NCBI GenBank assembly: GCA_937982495.1
Contig: CALJLX010000037.1
Coordinates: 1 to 23,314, forward strand
Length of the DNA stretch: 23,314 nucleotides
From: an uncultured Desulfuromonas sp.
GTDB lineage: Bacteria; Desulfobacterota; Desulfuromonadia; Desulfuromonadales; Trichloromonadaceae
Direction: 5' to 3'
This document shows, in pieces, positions 16,005 to 22,435 of the stretch. The notes under the pieces are model-generated. The model was not told the origin of the DNA, did no database searches, and saw only the letters and a program-made list of their open reading frames with translations. Every line of letters begins with the position of its first letter. The first letter of the stretch is position 1. The translations under genes and the position numbers were made by a program.

Positions 16005-16463
16005 ATGGGCATCAAAATCATCGCCACCAACAAAAAGGCCTATCACGAATACTTCATCGACGAAGTCTACGAGGCCGGGCTGGTGCTCACCGGCACCGAG
16101 GTCAAATCCCTGCGCCAGGGGAAGGTCAACCTCAAGGAGGCCTTCTGCCGTATCAAGGACGGCGAGGTCTTCATCAACAACATGAACATCAGCCCTTACG
16201 AGCAGGGCAACCGCGAAAACCACGATCCCACCCGGGTACGCAAGCTGCTGCTTCATCACGAAGAGATCGCCAAGCTCACCCGCAAGGTAGAGGAACGGGG
16301 GCTGTCGCTGGTGCCGACCAAGATCTATTTCAAGGAGAGCCGGGCCAAACTCGAAATCGGCATCGGTCGCGGCAAGAAACTCCACGACAAACGCGAGACC
16401 CTCAAGGAAAAACAGCACAGCCGCGAAACCGCCCGCGCCATCCGCGACCACTCCCGCGGATAA
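16005..16463 (+). CDS. smpB: SsrA-binding protein SmpB
   Basis: A 152-residue RNA-binding protein that delivers tmRNA to stalled ribosomes. Recognisable parts: IATNKKAYHEYFI (6-18), GTEVKSLRQGKVNLKEAF (30-47), NMNISPYEQGN, and the basic C-terminal tail from about residue 120 (GRGKKLHDKRETLKEK), which occupies the empty mRNA channel. The start ATG is preceded by GGAAGAAG. The tmRNA gene lies about 100 bases downstream on the same strand, placing both partners of trans-translation together. Confidence 0.97.
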   Translation: MGIKIIATNKKAYHEYFIDEVYEAGLVLTGTEVKSLRQGKVNLKEAFCRIKDGEVFINNMNISPYEQGNRENHDPTRVRKLLLHHEEIAKLTRKVEERGLSLVPTKIYFKESRAKLEIGIGRGKKLHDKRETLKEKQHSRETARAIRDHSRG

Positions 16464-16474
16464 AAACGCTGGTT

Positions 16475-16498
16475 TCTTCAAAGGTTTTGTGCGATACT
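16475..16498 (+). promoter_or_regulatory. Possible ssrA promoter (-10 only)
   Basis: TGCGATACT (16490-16498) resembles an extended -10. No convincing -35 is seen. Transcription would begin about 60 bases before the mature tmRNA 5' end, and the precursor would need 5' processing, as is usual for tmRNA. A 6-bp stem ACTTTC / GAAAGT follows. Confidence 0.3.
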
Positions 16499-16545
16499 CA
16501 ACGTACTTTCAAGAAAAATCGAAAGTAACCCAATTACCAACAACC

Positions 16546-16560
16546 AATCACTAATCACTG
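16546..16560. repeat. Short heptamer repeat, degenerate copy 3
   Basis: AATCACT occurs twice in perfect tandem (16546-16559), followed by G, eight bases before the tmRNA 5' end. The unit resembles the CGTCACT units before tsaD and panC, and the position is again immediately upstream of a gene. No left arm is visible, so this is a weak or decayed copy. Confidence 0.45.
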
Positions 16561-16567
16561 TTTACAA

Positions 16568-16924
<357 letters not shown>

Positions 16925-16928
16925 GTTC

Positions 16929-16970
16929 AAGGGGACGATCCTATCAAGGATCGTCCCCTTGTCCATTTTA
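16929..16970 (+). terminator. Strong stem-loop terminator after ssrA
   Basis: A perfect 14-bp stem begins AAGGGGACGATCCT (16929-16942), has loop ATCA and closes at 16960. A modest T-run (TTTTA) follows nine bases later. It begins five bases after the tmRNA CCA and is the evident end of the smpB-ssrA transcript. Confidence 0.8.
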
Positions 16971-17157
16971 GGGTGGGAATCGAAGTAAAGCGAGCGACGA
17001 TTGGATGTCGGAAAAGCGGCCAGGGATGGCTGCGTCAACGAGCGGTGGGAAGCCGACGTAGGGAAGGGCAGGAGGTGCGGACTGTAGGCGGGAATTCCAC
17101 CTAACTTCAATAATTTAGAAGGTTGGGTTCAGATGGGGTCGCCCTTTTGTTTTTTAC
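16971..17157. other. Non-coding stretch downstream of ssrA
   Basis: I see no credible gene on either strand here. Frames that remain open have no family resemblance and no ribosome site. A T-rich run lies at 17143-17155 after a weak GGG/CCC stem. The stretch looks like decayed DNA next to a common integration site, but no integrase fragment is recognisable. Confidence 0.5.
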
Positions 17158-17206
17158 GGTAGAGGTGGCGGGAACCGAACCGAAAACCGAACTTTTCGAC
17201 ATGCCC
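17158..17206 (-). repeat. Inverted remnant of the tmRNA 3' end
   Basis: Read on the minus strand, the last 24 bases (GGTTCGGTTCCCGCCACCTC then TACC) match the T-arm and acceptor end of the ssrA gene (GGTTCGACTCCCGCCACCTC then CACC) at 21 of 24 positions. A looser match (GCATGT, TTTTCGG) extends further 5' with gaps. No matching 5' acceptor strand occurs nearby, so it is not an intact tRNA or tmRNA. It lies about 235 bases from ssrA in the opposite orientation. Confidence 0.55.
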
Positions 17207-17296
17207 TTGATTAGAGATCAAATACCGACTTCTGAGTAACCGAAGATGTTACGGTTCAGCCGCTATATCGTCATCGACTGCTCAGGCAGGGAAACA

Positions 17297-17323
17297 CCGG
17301 ATACCCTCGCTCGGGGTATCCGG
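17297..17323 (-). terminator. Probable terminator of the ferredoxin gene
   Basis: A perfect 10-bp stem CCGGATACCC / GGGTATCCGG encloses a 7-base loop, 14 bases beyond the ferredoxin stop on the minus strand. Only a short TGTTT follows, so termination strength is uncertain. Confidence 0.55.
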
Positions 17324-17337
17324 GACGCGGGCCGGTC

Positions 17338-17523
17338 TCAGCTGTGGGAGATGGCCTGGACCGGGCAGCCGACTTCGGCGGAGAGGGCGCAGTCTTGCAG
17401 GTCGGCGGGAACGTCGGCGAGTTTGCACCGGGATTTGCCGTCGACCAGCTCGAAGACGTCGGGGCAGGTGGATTCGCAGGCGCCGCAGCCGATGCAGTCA
17501 TCCTGATTCACGGTGAATTTCAT
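17338..17523 (-). CDS. Ferredoxin, single [4Fe-4S] type
   Basis: A 61-residue electron carrier starting at the ATG at 17523, with AGGAGG four bases before it. Cluster ligands are C10, C13 and C16 in CIGCGAC plus C53 in the GCPVQAI motif. C20 (before P21) and C45 sit where single-cluster ferredoxins of the Desulfovibrio gigas type often have a disulfide or spare ligand; C33 is extra. The short acidic protein has no second CxxCxxC motif. A longer in-frame reading from 17634 is rejected, since the good ribosome site and conserved start lie at 17523. It is divergent from pap. Confidence 0.93.
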   Translation of the reverse strand: MKFTVNQDDCIGCGACESTCPDVFELVDGKSRCKLADVPADLQDCALSAEVGCPVQAISHS

Positions 17524-17640
17524 AAGTCCTCCTGGGGAAATGGGGAATGGTCGGCGTGACGGCGCGAGGAAAGCTTCATTGCCGGCCCTCGTTCTGCGTT
17601 CGTCGCCGGGGCGAAGTGCCGCATCTTTCGTCATTTCTGC

Positions 17641-17668
17641 TATGCTTTAATCCTGAGTAGAATTCTAC
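17641..17668 (+). promoter_or_regulatory. Extended -10 and palindromic operator candidate before pap
   Basis: TGCTATGCT (17638-17646) fits an extended -10; the -35 is poor. Ten bases further on lies a perfect 12-bp palindrome GTAGAATTCTAC (17657-17668), at or just after the expected start of transcription. That is a suitable place for a repressor site. The regulator is unknown. Confidence 0.4.
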
Positions 17669-17687
17669 CCGAAAGAGGAGGGATGTC

Positions 17688-19178
17688 ATGTTCGAATCCG
17701 CCGAACTCGGCCATGTCATCGATGCCGAACGTTATAACCGGGAAATGCCCCGCCTGCGCCGGGAACTGCTCGAAGCCCAGTTGGAGCTGGTGGAGGCGCG
17801 TCGTTTCGCGGTTGTCATCATCATTGCCGGGATGGACGGCGCGGGGAAGGGGGATACGGTCAACGTCCTCAACGAGTGGATGGATCCCCGCCATATCCAG
17901 ACCCATGCCCCCGGCGAACCGACCGAAACGGATCTGGCGCGGCCGCCCATGTGGCGGTATTGGCGGGCGCTGCCGCCGAAGGGGAAAATCGGGATTTTTT
18001 TCGACGCGCTCTACAGCGAGGCGATCCGCGACCGGGTTTACGACCGCATCGGCAATTCGGAGCTGGATCAGGCGCTGGAGCGGGGCAACCGTTTCGAGAA
18101 GATGCTGGTGGACGAGGGGGTTCTGGTCCTCAAATTCTGGCTGCATCTGTCGGAAAAACGCCAGAAAAAGCGCTTCGACAAGCTGGAGAAGGACCCCGCC
18201 ACCAGCTGGCGGGTGAACAAGGACGACTGGCGCAATCACAGACATTACGGCAAGTTCCGGCAGGTGGCGGAGCGGGCTCTGCGGCAGACCAGCTCGGCGG
18301 AGGCGCCCTGGACGATCATCGAGGGCTACGATGCCCGCTACCGGGAGCTGACCCTGGGCGAGGCTTTGTTGCAGGCGTTGCGGCAGCGCCTGGCGGTCGA
18401 GACGGTGCCGCCGCAGCCGGCGGTGACGGTGCCGCCCCTGGTTCCGCGGATCGATGAGCTTAACGTGCTGCGCGCTCTCGATCTGAGCCTCGATCTGGAT
18501 AAGAAGGATTATGAGGAGCAGTTGGCCCAGTGGCAGGGAAAGCTCAATAAGTTGAGCCGCAAGAAGGGCTTCGGCGCGCTTTCGGTGGTGGCGGTCTTCG
18601 AAGGGAACGACGCGGCCGGCAAGGGGGGAAGCATCCGTCGGCTGACGGGGGCGCTCGACGCCCGGCGTTATCAGGTGGTGCCGATCGCCGCGCCGACGGA
18701 CGAGGAATCGGATCATCCCTATCTGTGGCGTTTCTGGCGGCATCTGCCCGAACGGGGCAAGCTGGTGATTTTCGACCGCTCCTGGTATGGGCGGGTGCTG
18801 GTGGAGCGGGTTGAGGGTTTTTGCGCCGAGACCGACTGGATGCGCGCCTACGGCGAGATCAACGATTTCGAGGAGCAGCTGATCCGCAATCGCACCCTGG
18901 TCGTCAAATTCTGGCTGGCCATCGATCAGGATGAACAATTTCGCCGGTTCAAGGCGCGGGAAGAGATCCCCTTCAAGAAGTTCAAGATCACCGGGGACGA
19001 CTGGCGCAATCGGGAGAAATGGCCCCGTTACGAAGAGGCGGTGTGCGACATGGTCGAGCGCACCGGCACCGAGATCGCCCCTTGGACCCTGGTCGAGGCC
19101 AACAGCAAGCGTTACGCCCGGGTCAAAGTCCTCAAAACCCTGGTCGAGCGCATCGAACAGGCGCTGGATAAGGACTGA
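17688..19178 (+). CDS. pap: Polyphosphate:AMP phosphotransferase (two-domain PPK2)
   Basis: A 496-residue protein made of two PPK2 domains, as in polyphosphate:AMP phosphotransferases, which make ADP from AMP and polyphosphate. Domain 1 (about 10-235) has Walker A GMDGAGKG (48-55). Domain 2 (about 258-494) has GNDAAGKG (306-313) and IFDRSWYGRVLVER (361-374). In domain 1 the equivalent segment is FFDALYSEAI (104-113), lacking the DRSWY residues, so the C-terminal domain probably carries catalysis, as is typical for this class. AGAGGAGGG lies five bases before the ATG at 17688; the ATG at 17683 is too close to it. It converges on a small gene behind ppk1. Confidence 0.94.
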   Translation: MFESAELGHVIDAERYNREMPRLRRELLEAQLELVEARRFAVVIIIAGMDGAGKGDTVNVLNEWMDPRHIQTHAPGEPTETDLARPPMWRYWRALPPKGKIGIFFDALYSEAIRDRVYDRIGNSELDQALERGNRFEKMLVDEGVLVLKFWLHLSEKRQKKRFDKLEKDPATSWRVNKDDWRNHRHYGKFRQVAERALRQTSSAEAPWTIIEGYDARYRELTLGEALLQALRQRLAVETVPPQPAVTVPPLVPRIDELNVLRALDLSLDLDKKDYEEQLAQWQGKLNKLSRKKGFGALSVVAVFEGNDAAGKGGSIRRLTGALDARRYQVVPIAAPTDEESDHPYLWRFWRHLPERGKLVIFDRSWYGRVLVERVEGFCAETDWMRAYGEINDFEEQLIRNRTLVVKFWLAIDQDEQFRRFKAREEIPFKKFKITGDDWRNREKWPRYEEAVCDMVERTGTEIAPWTLVEANSKRYARVKVLKTLVERIEQALDKD

Positions 19179-19212
19179 AGTCGGCGCCGACTTCAGTCCT
19201 TGGCGGCTTTTT
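19170..19212. terminator. Perfect 32-bp palindrome between convergent genes
   Basis: The arm AAGGACTGAAGTCGGC (19170-19185) is followed without a spacer by its exact reverse complement (19186-19201). On the plus strand a T-run (TTTTTC) follows at 19208-19213, so it should terminate pap. The pap stop codon (19176-19178) and the stop of the minus-strand gene (19193-19195) both lie inside the palindrome. On the minus strand no T-run follows. Confidence 0.8.
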
Positions 19213-19366
19213 CTTTCTTCGCTTCGAGCTTTTTCACCGCTTTTTTCGTCAACTCCCCAGGCTTGCAGAGGTGGTTTTCCTTTTTAGAAACCGCTCCGCA
19301 GCGCTCGCAGCGAAAGCGCCCCTGCTTCGGCTTGTTCTCCGATTTCCCCTTCAGACAATCGCCCAT
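19193..19366 (-). CDS. Small zinc-ribbon-like protein
   Basis: A 57-residue reading frame from the ATG at 19366, preceded by AAGGGAG at a suitable distance. The centre carries FRCERCGAVSKKENHLC, giving C20-x2-C23 and then H32-x-C34, which could bind one zinc ion. C4 is an additional cysteine. The C-terminal third is a lysine/alanine-rich helix (TKKAVKKLEAKKEKAAKD). It starts 17 bases after the ppk1 stop on the same strand and is probably cotranscribed with ppk1. I do not recognise a named family. Support comes from the ribosome site, the ordered cysteines and the tight spacing. Confidence 0.75.
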   Translation of the reverse strand: MGDCLKGKSENKPKQGRFRCERCGAVSKKENHLCKPGELTKKAVKKLEAKKEKAAKD

Positions 19367-19383
19367 TCGTTGACTCCCTTCTC

Positions 19384-21660
19384 TCAGCGCAGGTTGCGGC
19401 CGCCGAGGCTTTTCGGCTTGCGCTTGCGCAGCCGGGAGGCGTCGCGATTGCGCTTTTCCGCCAGCTCGATCAGCCGCTGCTGGCTGCCGACACTCTCCTC
19501 CGTGTTCCGCGGCCGCCGTTGGCTGTACGTGCCGTCCGATTTGAGTTCCCAGGCGCCGCGCCGGTCGTTGAGCTGAATCTCCAGCATCTGGCGCAAATCC
19601 TCGCGGATGCCCGGATTCTCCACCGGCGTCAGCACCTCGACGCGATGTTCGAGGTTGCGCTTCATGGCGTCGGCCGAGCCGATGAAATACTCCTCTTCGC
19701 CGCCGTTGCGGAAATAATAGAGGCGGGCGTGTTCGAGAAAACGGCCGACGATGGAAATGACCCGGATGTTCTCCGAGAGCCCGGCGATGCCGGGCCGCAC
19801 CCGGCAGCTGTCGCGGATGATGAGGTCGATCCGCACCCCGGCGCGGGAGGCGCGGTAGAGGGCGCGGGCGATGTCGGCGTCGTCGAGGGCGTTCATCTTG
19901 AAAATGATATGACCGGGGGATTTCTCCGAGTGCCCGGCGATTTCCCGGTCGATCCGCTCCAGCAGGCCGCGCTTGAGCATCTTCGGGGCGACCAGCAGTT
20001 TCTGGTAGCGGCGGCTGGGAGTGAAGCCGGTGGTCAGATAGTTGAAGAGCTCGGTGGCGTCGCGGCCGATGTTCTTGTCGTAGAGGAGCAGGCCCAGGTC
20101 GCTGTAGAGGCGTGAAGTCTCGGGATGGTAATTGCCGGTGCCGAGATGCACGTAGCGGCGCAGGCCGTTGTAGTCGTTGCGTACCACCAGAATGATCTTG
20201 GCGTGGGTCTTCAGCCCGACCACGCCGTAGGTGACGTGGATACCCGCCTCTTCCAGGCGGGAGGCGAGGCGGATGTTGGCCGCTTCGTCGAAACGCGCCT
20301 TGAGTTCGACCACCACCGCCACCTGCTTGCCGTTCTGCGCCGCCTGGATCAGGTCGTCGAGGATCGGGCTGCGGCTCGACGTGCGGTAGAGGGTCATCTT
20401 GATCCCCCGCACCTTGGGATCCTGGGCCGCTTCCTTGAGAAAGCGTTCCACCGAGGTGGAAAATGATTCGTAGGGATGCTGCAAAAGGATGGCGCCGGAG
20501 TCGCGAATCAGGTGGAAAATGCTCCGTTCGTTCTGCAGGGCCGGGTGGATGATGGGGTGGTGCGGCGTCTCTTTGAGTTGGGGGAGGTTGAGCGCGGCGA
20601 TTTCAAAGAGATCGCGGGTGCCGAGCATGCCGTCGATGATGAAGACATCGGCCTCTTCGTCCAGTCCCAGTTCCGCCGCCAGGCGCCCGCGCAGGGTCGC
20701 GTCCATCCCCGGCAGCACTTCGAGGCGGACGATGGGGGCGAACTTGCGCTGTTGCAGGGTCGACTCGATCAGGGCGAGCAGGTCGTCGGCGTGCTCCTCG
20801 GCCCGTTCCGTGTTGGCGTTGCGCGTCACCCGAAAGAGATCGCAATGGAGGATTTCCATCCCCGGGAAGAGCATGTCGAGGTTGTGTTCCAGCACCTCTT
20901 CGAGGAGCACGAAGCGGTTTTTGCGACCGACCCGCAGAAATCGCGGCGCCCCGGCGCTGATCGGCACCTTGACCCGGGCCATGGAGGTTTCCCGGTCCCT
21001 GGGATAGCGCAGGGTCACCAGCAGGTTGAGGGAGAGGTTGGAGACGAAAGGGAAGGGGTGAGCCGGGTCGATGGACTGGGGCGTGACCAGCGGAAAGATG
21101 TTGTCGTAATACTCTTCCCGGATTTTTTCCTGCTCGGCTTTGTCAAGTTTGTCGTAGGGGAGGATCTGGATATCCTTTTCGCGCAATTTGCGCAGAAGGA
21201 TTTTCAGCAGTCGCTGTTTTTCCAGTTGGTGCCCGCGGATAAAGGCGTAGCAGGCACGGATCTGTTCTTCCGGCGTGCGGCCGTCGACGGTGCGTTCCTG
21301 CACCCCGGCGCCGACCTGCTGTTTGAGACCGCCGATGCGTTTCATGAAGAATTCGTCGAGGTTCGATCCGGCGATGGCGGCGAACTTGATCCGTTCCAGC
21401 AATGGGGTGCGACGGTCCGCCGCTTCGTGCAGCACCCGCTGGTTGAATCCGAGCCAGGCCAGTTCGCGGTTGAGGTAGAGTTCGGGGGACTGCAGATCGC
21501 AGGGAGCCGGCAGGGCCTTGAGCGGTTCCGGCGGGGCTTTGGGAAAGGGGATGGTCGTCAAGGCGGTCTCCGTGGCGATTCCTTTTTCCGCCGCCGGGAC
21601 AAGGGCCTCGAAAGGCCGGTCGACGGCGGGCGGAAGCTCGGGGATCTCGGCGATATCCAT
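19384..21660 (-). CDS. ppk1: Polyphosphate kinase Ppk1
   Basis: A 758-residue kinase that reversibly transfers the ATP gamma-phosphate to polyphosphate through a phosphohistidine. Visible landmarks are ELYLNRELAWLGFNQRVL, SNLDEFFMKRIGGL, TPQSIDPAHPFPFVSNLS, and YVHLGTGNYHP with the phosphorylated histidine H505. H644 in FLEHARLYYF matches the second essential histidine. PPK1 phospholipase-D-like domains follow GIKMTLYRTSS. An approximately 55-residue proline-rich N-terminal extension and a basic C-terminal tail (RLRKRKPKSLGGRNLR) go beyond the E. coli length. The ATG at 21660 has AAAGGA upstream; reading from 21792 would translate the AT-rich promoter region. Confidence 0.96.
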   Translation of the reverse strand: MDIAEIPELPPAVDRPFEALVPAAEKGIATETALTTIPFPKAPPEPLKALPAPCDLQSPELYLNRELAWLGFNQRVLHEAADRRTPLLERIKFAAIAGSNLDEFFMKRIGGLKQQVGAGVQERTVDGRTPEEQIRACYAFIRGHQLEKQRLLKILLRKLREKDIQILPYDKLDKAEQEKIREEYYDNIFPLVTPQSIDPAHPFPFVSNLSLNLLVTLRYPRDRETSMARVKVPISAGAPRFLRVGRKNRFVLLEEVLEHNLDMLFPGMEILHCDLFRVTRNANTERAEEHADDLLALIESTLQQRKFAPIVRLEVLPGMDATLRGRLAAELGLDEEADVFIIDGMLGTRDLFEIAALNLPQLKETPHHPIIHPALQNERSIFHLIRDSGAILLQHPYESFSTSVERFLKEAAQDPKVRGIKMTLYRTSSRSPILDDLIQAAQNGKQVAVVVELKARFDEAANIRLASRLEEAGIHVTYGVVGLKTHAKIILVVRNDYNGLRRYVHLGTGNYHPETSRLYSDLGLLLYDKNIGRDATELFNYLTTGFTPSRRYQKLLVAPKMLKRGLLERIDREIAGHSEKSPGHIIFKMNALDDADIARALYRASRAGVRIDLIIRDSCRVRPGIAGLSENIRVISIVGRFLEHARLYYFRNGGEEEYFIGSADAMKRNLEHRVEVLTPVENPGIREDLRQMLEIQLNDRRGAWELKSDGTYSQRRPRNTEESVGSQQRLIELAEKRNRDASRLRKRKPKSLGGRNLR

Positions 21661-21892
21661 GGCAATGATCCTTTCGGGAAAAGGGCTTGTCCGGTTTTTT
21701 CCGAAAAACGCTCTCCTAAAAGCTTGCCATGTTGTTGTTAGAAAATTGTTAGAAAAGCGTAACGAAATAGAGCGGCTGTTTTTTTTACACAAAACTTATA
21801 CAACTTTAACATACTCCCGGAACCCCGCTGGTATAGTTAAACTTTAACAAGCCATGTGCATGACAGGTCGATTTTTCTATGAGAGGTGACAG
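21661..21892. promoter_or_regulatory. Divergent regulatory region of ppk1 and the HhH gene
   Basis: An AT-rich 232-base gap between divergent genes. It contains a direct repeat AACTTTAACA at 21802-21811 and 21840-21849 (38 bases apart), the second within the inverted repeat GTTAAACTTTAAC (21836-21848). TGGTATAGT at 21829-21837 is an extended -10 on the plus strand that overlaps the second repeat. Two TGTTAGAAAA-like copies (GTTAGAAAATTGTTAGAAAA, about 21737-21756) lie closer to ppk1. These are candidate regulator sites; the factor is unknown. Confidence 0.45.
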
Positions 21893-22435
21893 ATGAGCGA
21901 GGAAGCGGGCAAGCAATTGCAGCGAATCAAGGGAATCGGCTCGGTGCTGGCGAAGCGGCTGACGGCTGCCGGGCTCGACAGCCCGGCGCGACTGGCCCAG
22001 GCCGCGCCGGAAGAGCTGGCGGCGATTCCGGGGATGAATCCCCGGTACGTTCCGGAAATTATAGCGCAGGCGGGACGAATGGCGGACGGGACGCCGGAGG
22101 AGGAAGGAAGGGGCGCGGCTCAGGATAAGAGCGTGGTTCTGCGTCAGGCTGTCGCGGAACTGCGGGGGCGCGTCAGCGCCCTGGCCGACGGTCTTCTCGC
22201 GCGCAAGGCCGAGATTCTCTCCGCGGAGAAAAAAGCTGTTCTTGAGAAGGAAGTTAAAAAATTTCTGGCGCGGCTGGAACAGGTCGAGAGCCGTCTCGAC
22301 GGGCGCCGCAAGCGGGCGCGCAAAGGCTTGGCCCGCGCCGTTCGTCGTCTGCGGGGATTGGACGAGGCGGGGGCTGGAAAACTGGCGCGAGGATTGAAAA
22401 AAGCGCGCAAAGCCTTTAAGCGGATTTCGGCATGA
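21893..22435 (+). CDS. Helix-hairpin-helix protein with very basic helical C-terminus
   Basis: A 180-residue cytoplasmic protein. Residues 9-60 form a tandem helix-hairpin-helix unit: RIKGIGSVLAKRL with hairpin GIG (14-16), then AAIPGM (43-48), the fold used for non-specific DNA binding. After an acidic linker (66-78), residues 80-180 are predicted helical with no proline and are extremely basic: 27 Lys/Arg in the last 80 residues, including DGRRKRARKGLARAVRRLR. No catalytic motif is visible and it is not a CHAD domain (no conserved histidines). It is divergent from ppk1 and overlaps the Ppx/GppA gene by four bases (ATGA), so translational coupling is likely. The function is unknown; DNA, RNA or polyphosphate binding is possible. 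Confidence 0.85.
   Translation: MSEEAGKQLQRIKGIGSVLAKRLTAAGLDSPARLAQAAPEELAAIPGMNPRYVPEIIAQAGRMADGTPEEEGRGAAQDKSVVLRQAVAELRGRVSALADGLLARKAEILSAEKKAVLEKEVKKFLARLEQVESRLDGRRKRARKGLARAVRRLRGLDEAGAGKLARGLKKARKAFKRISA

Noticed and set aside
17158..17240. Complete tRNA on the minus strand
   Set aside because: The T-arm/acceptor end is recognisable, but no complementary 5' acceptor strand, D-arm or proper anticodon loop is present.
21661..21792. Extended Ppk1 start at 21792
   Set aside because: The added 44 codons lie in the AT-rich divergent control region, and a ribosome site precedes the ATG at 21660.
21860..21892. Pho box upstream of ppk1
   Set aside because: ATGACAG and GTGACAG occur, but 26 bases apart instead of the 11-base repeat spacing of PhoB sites.
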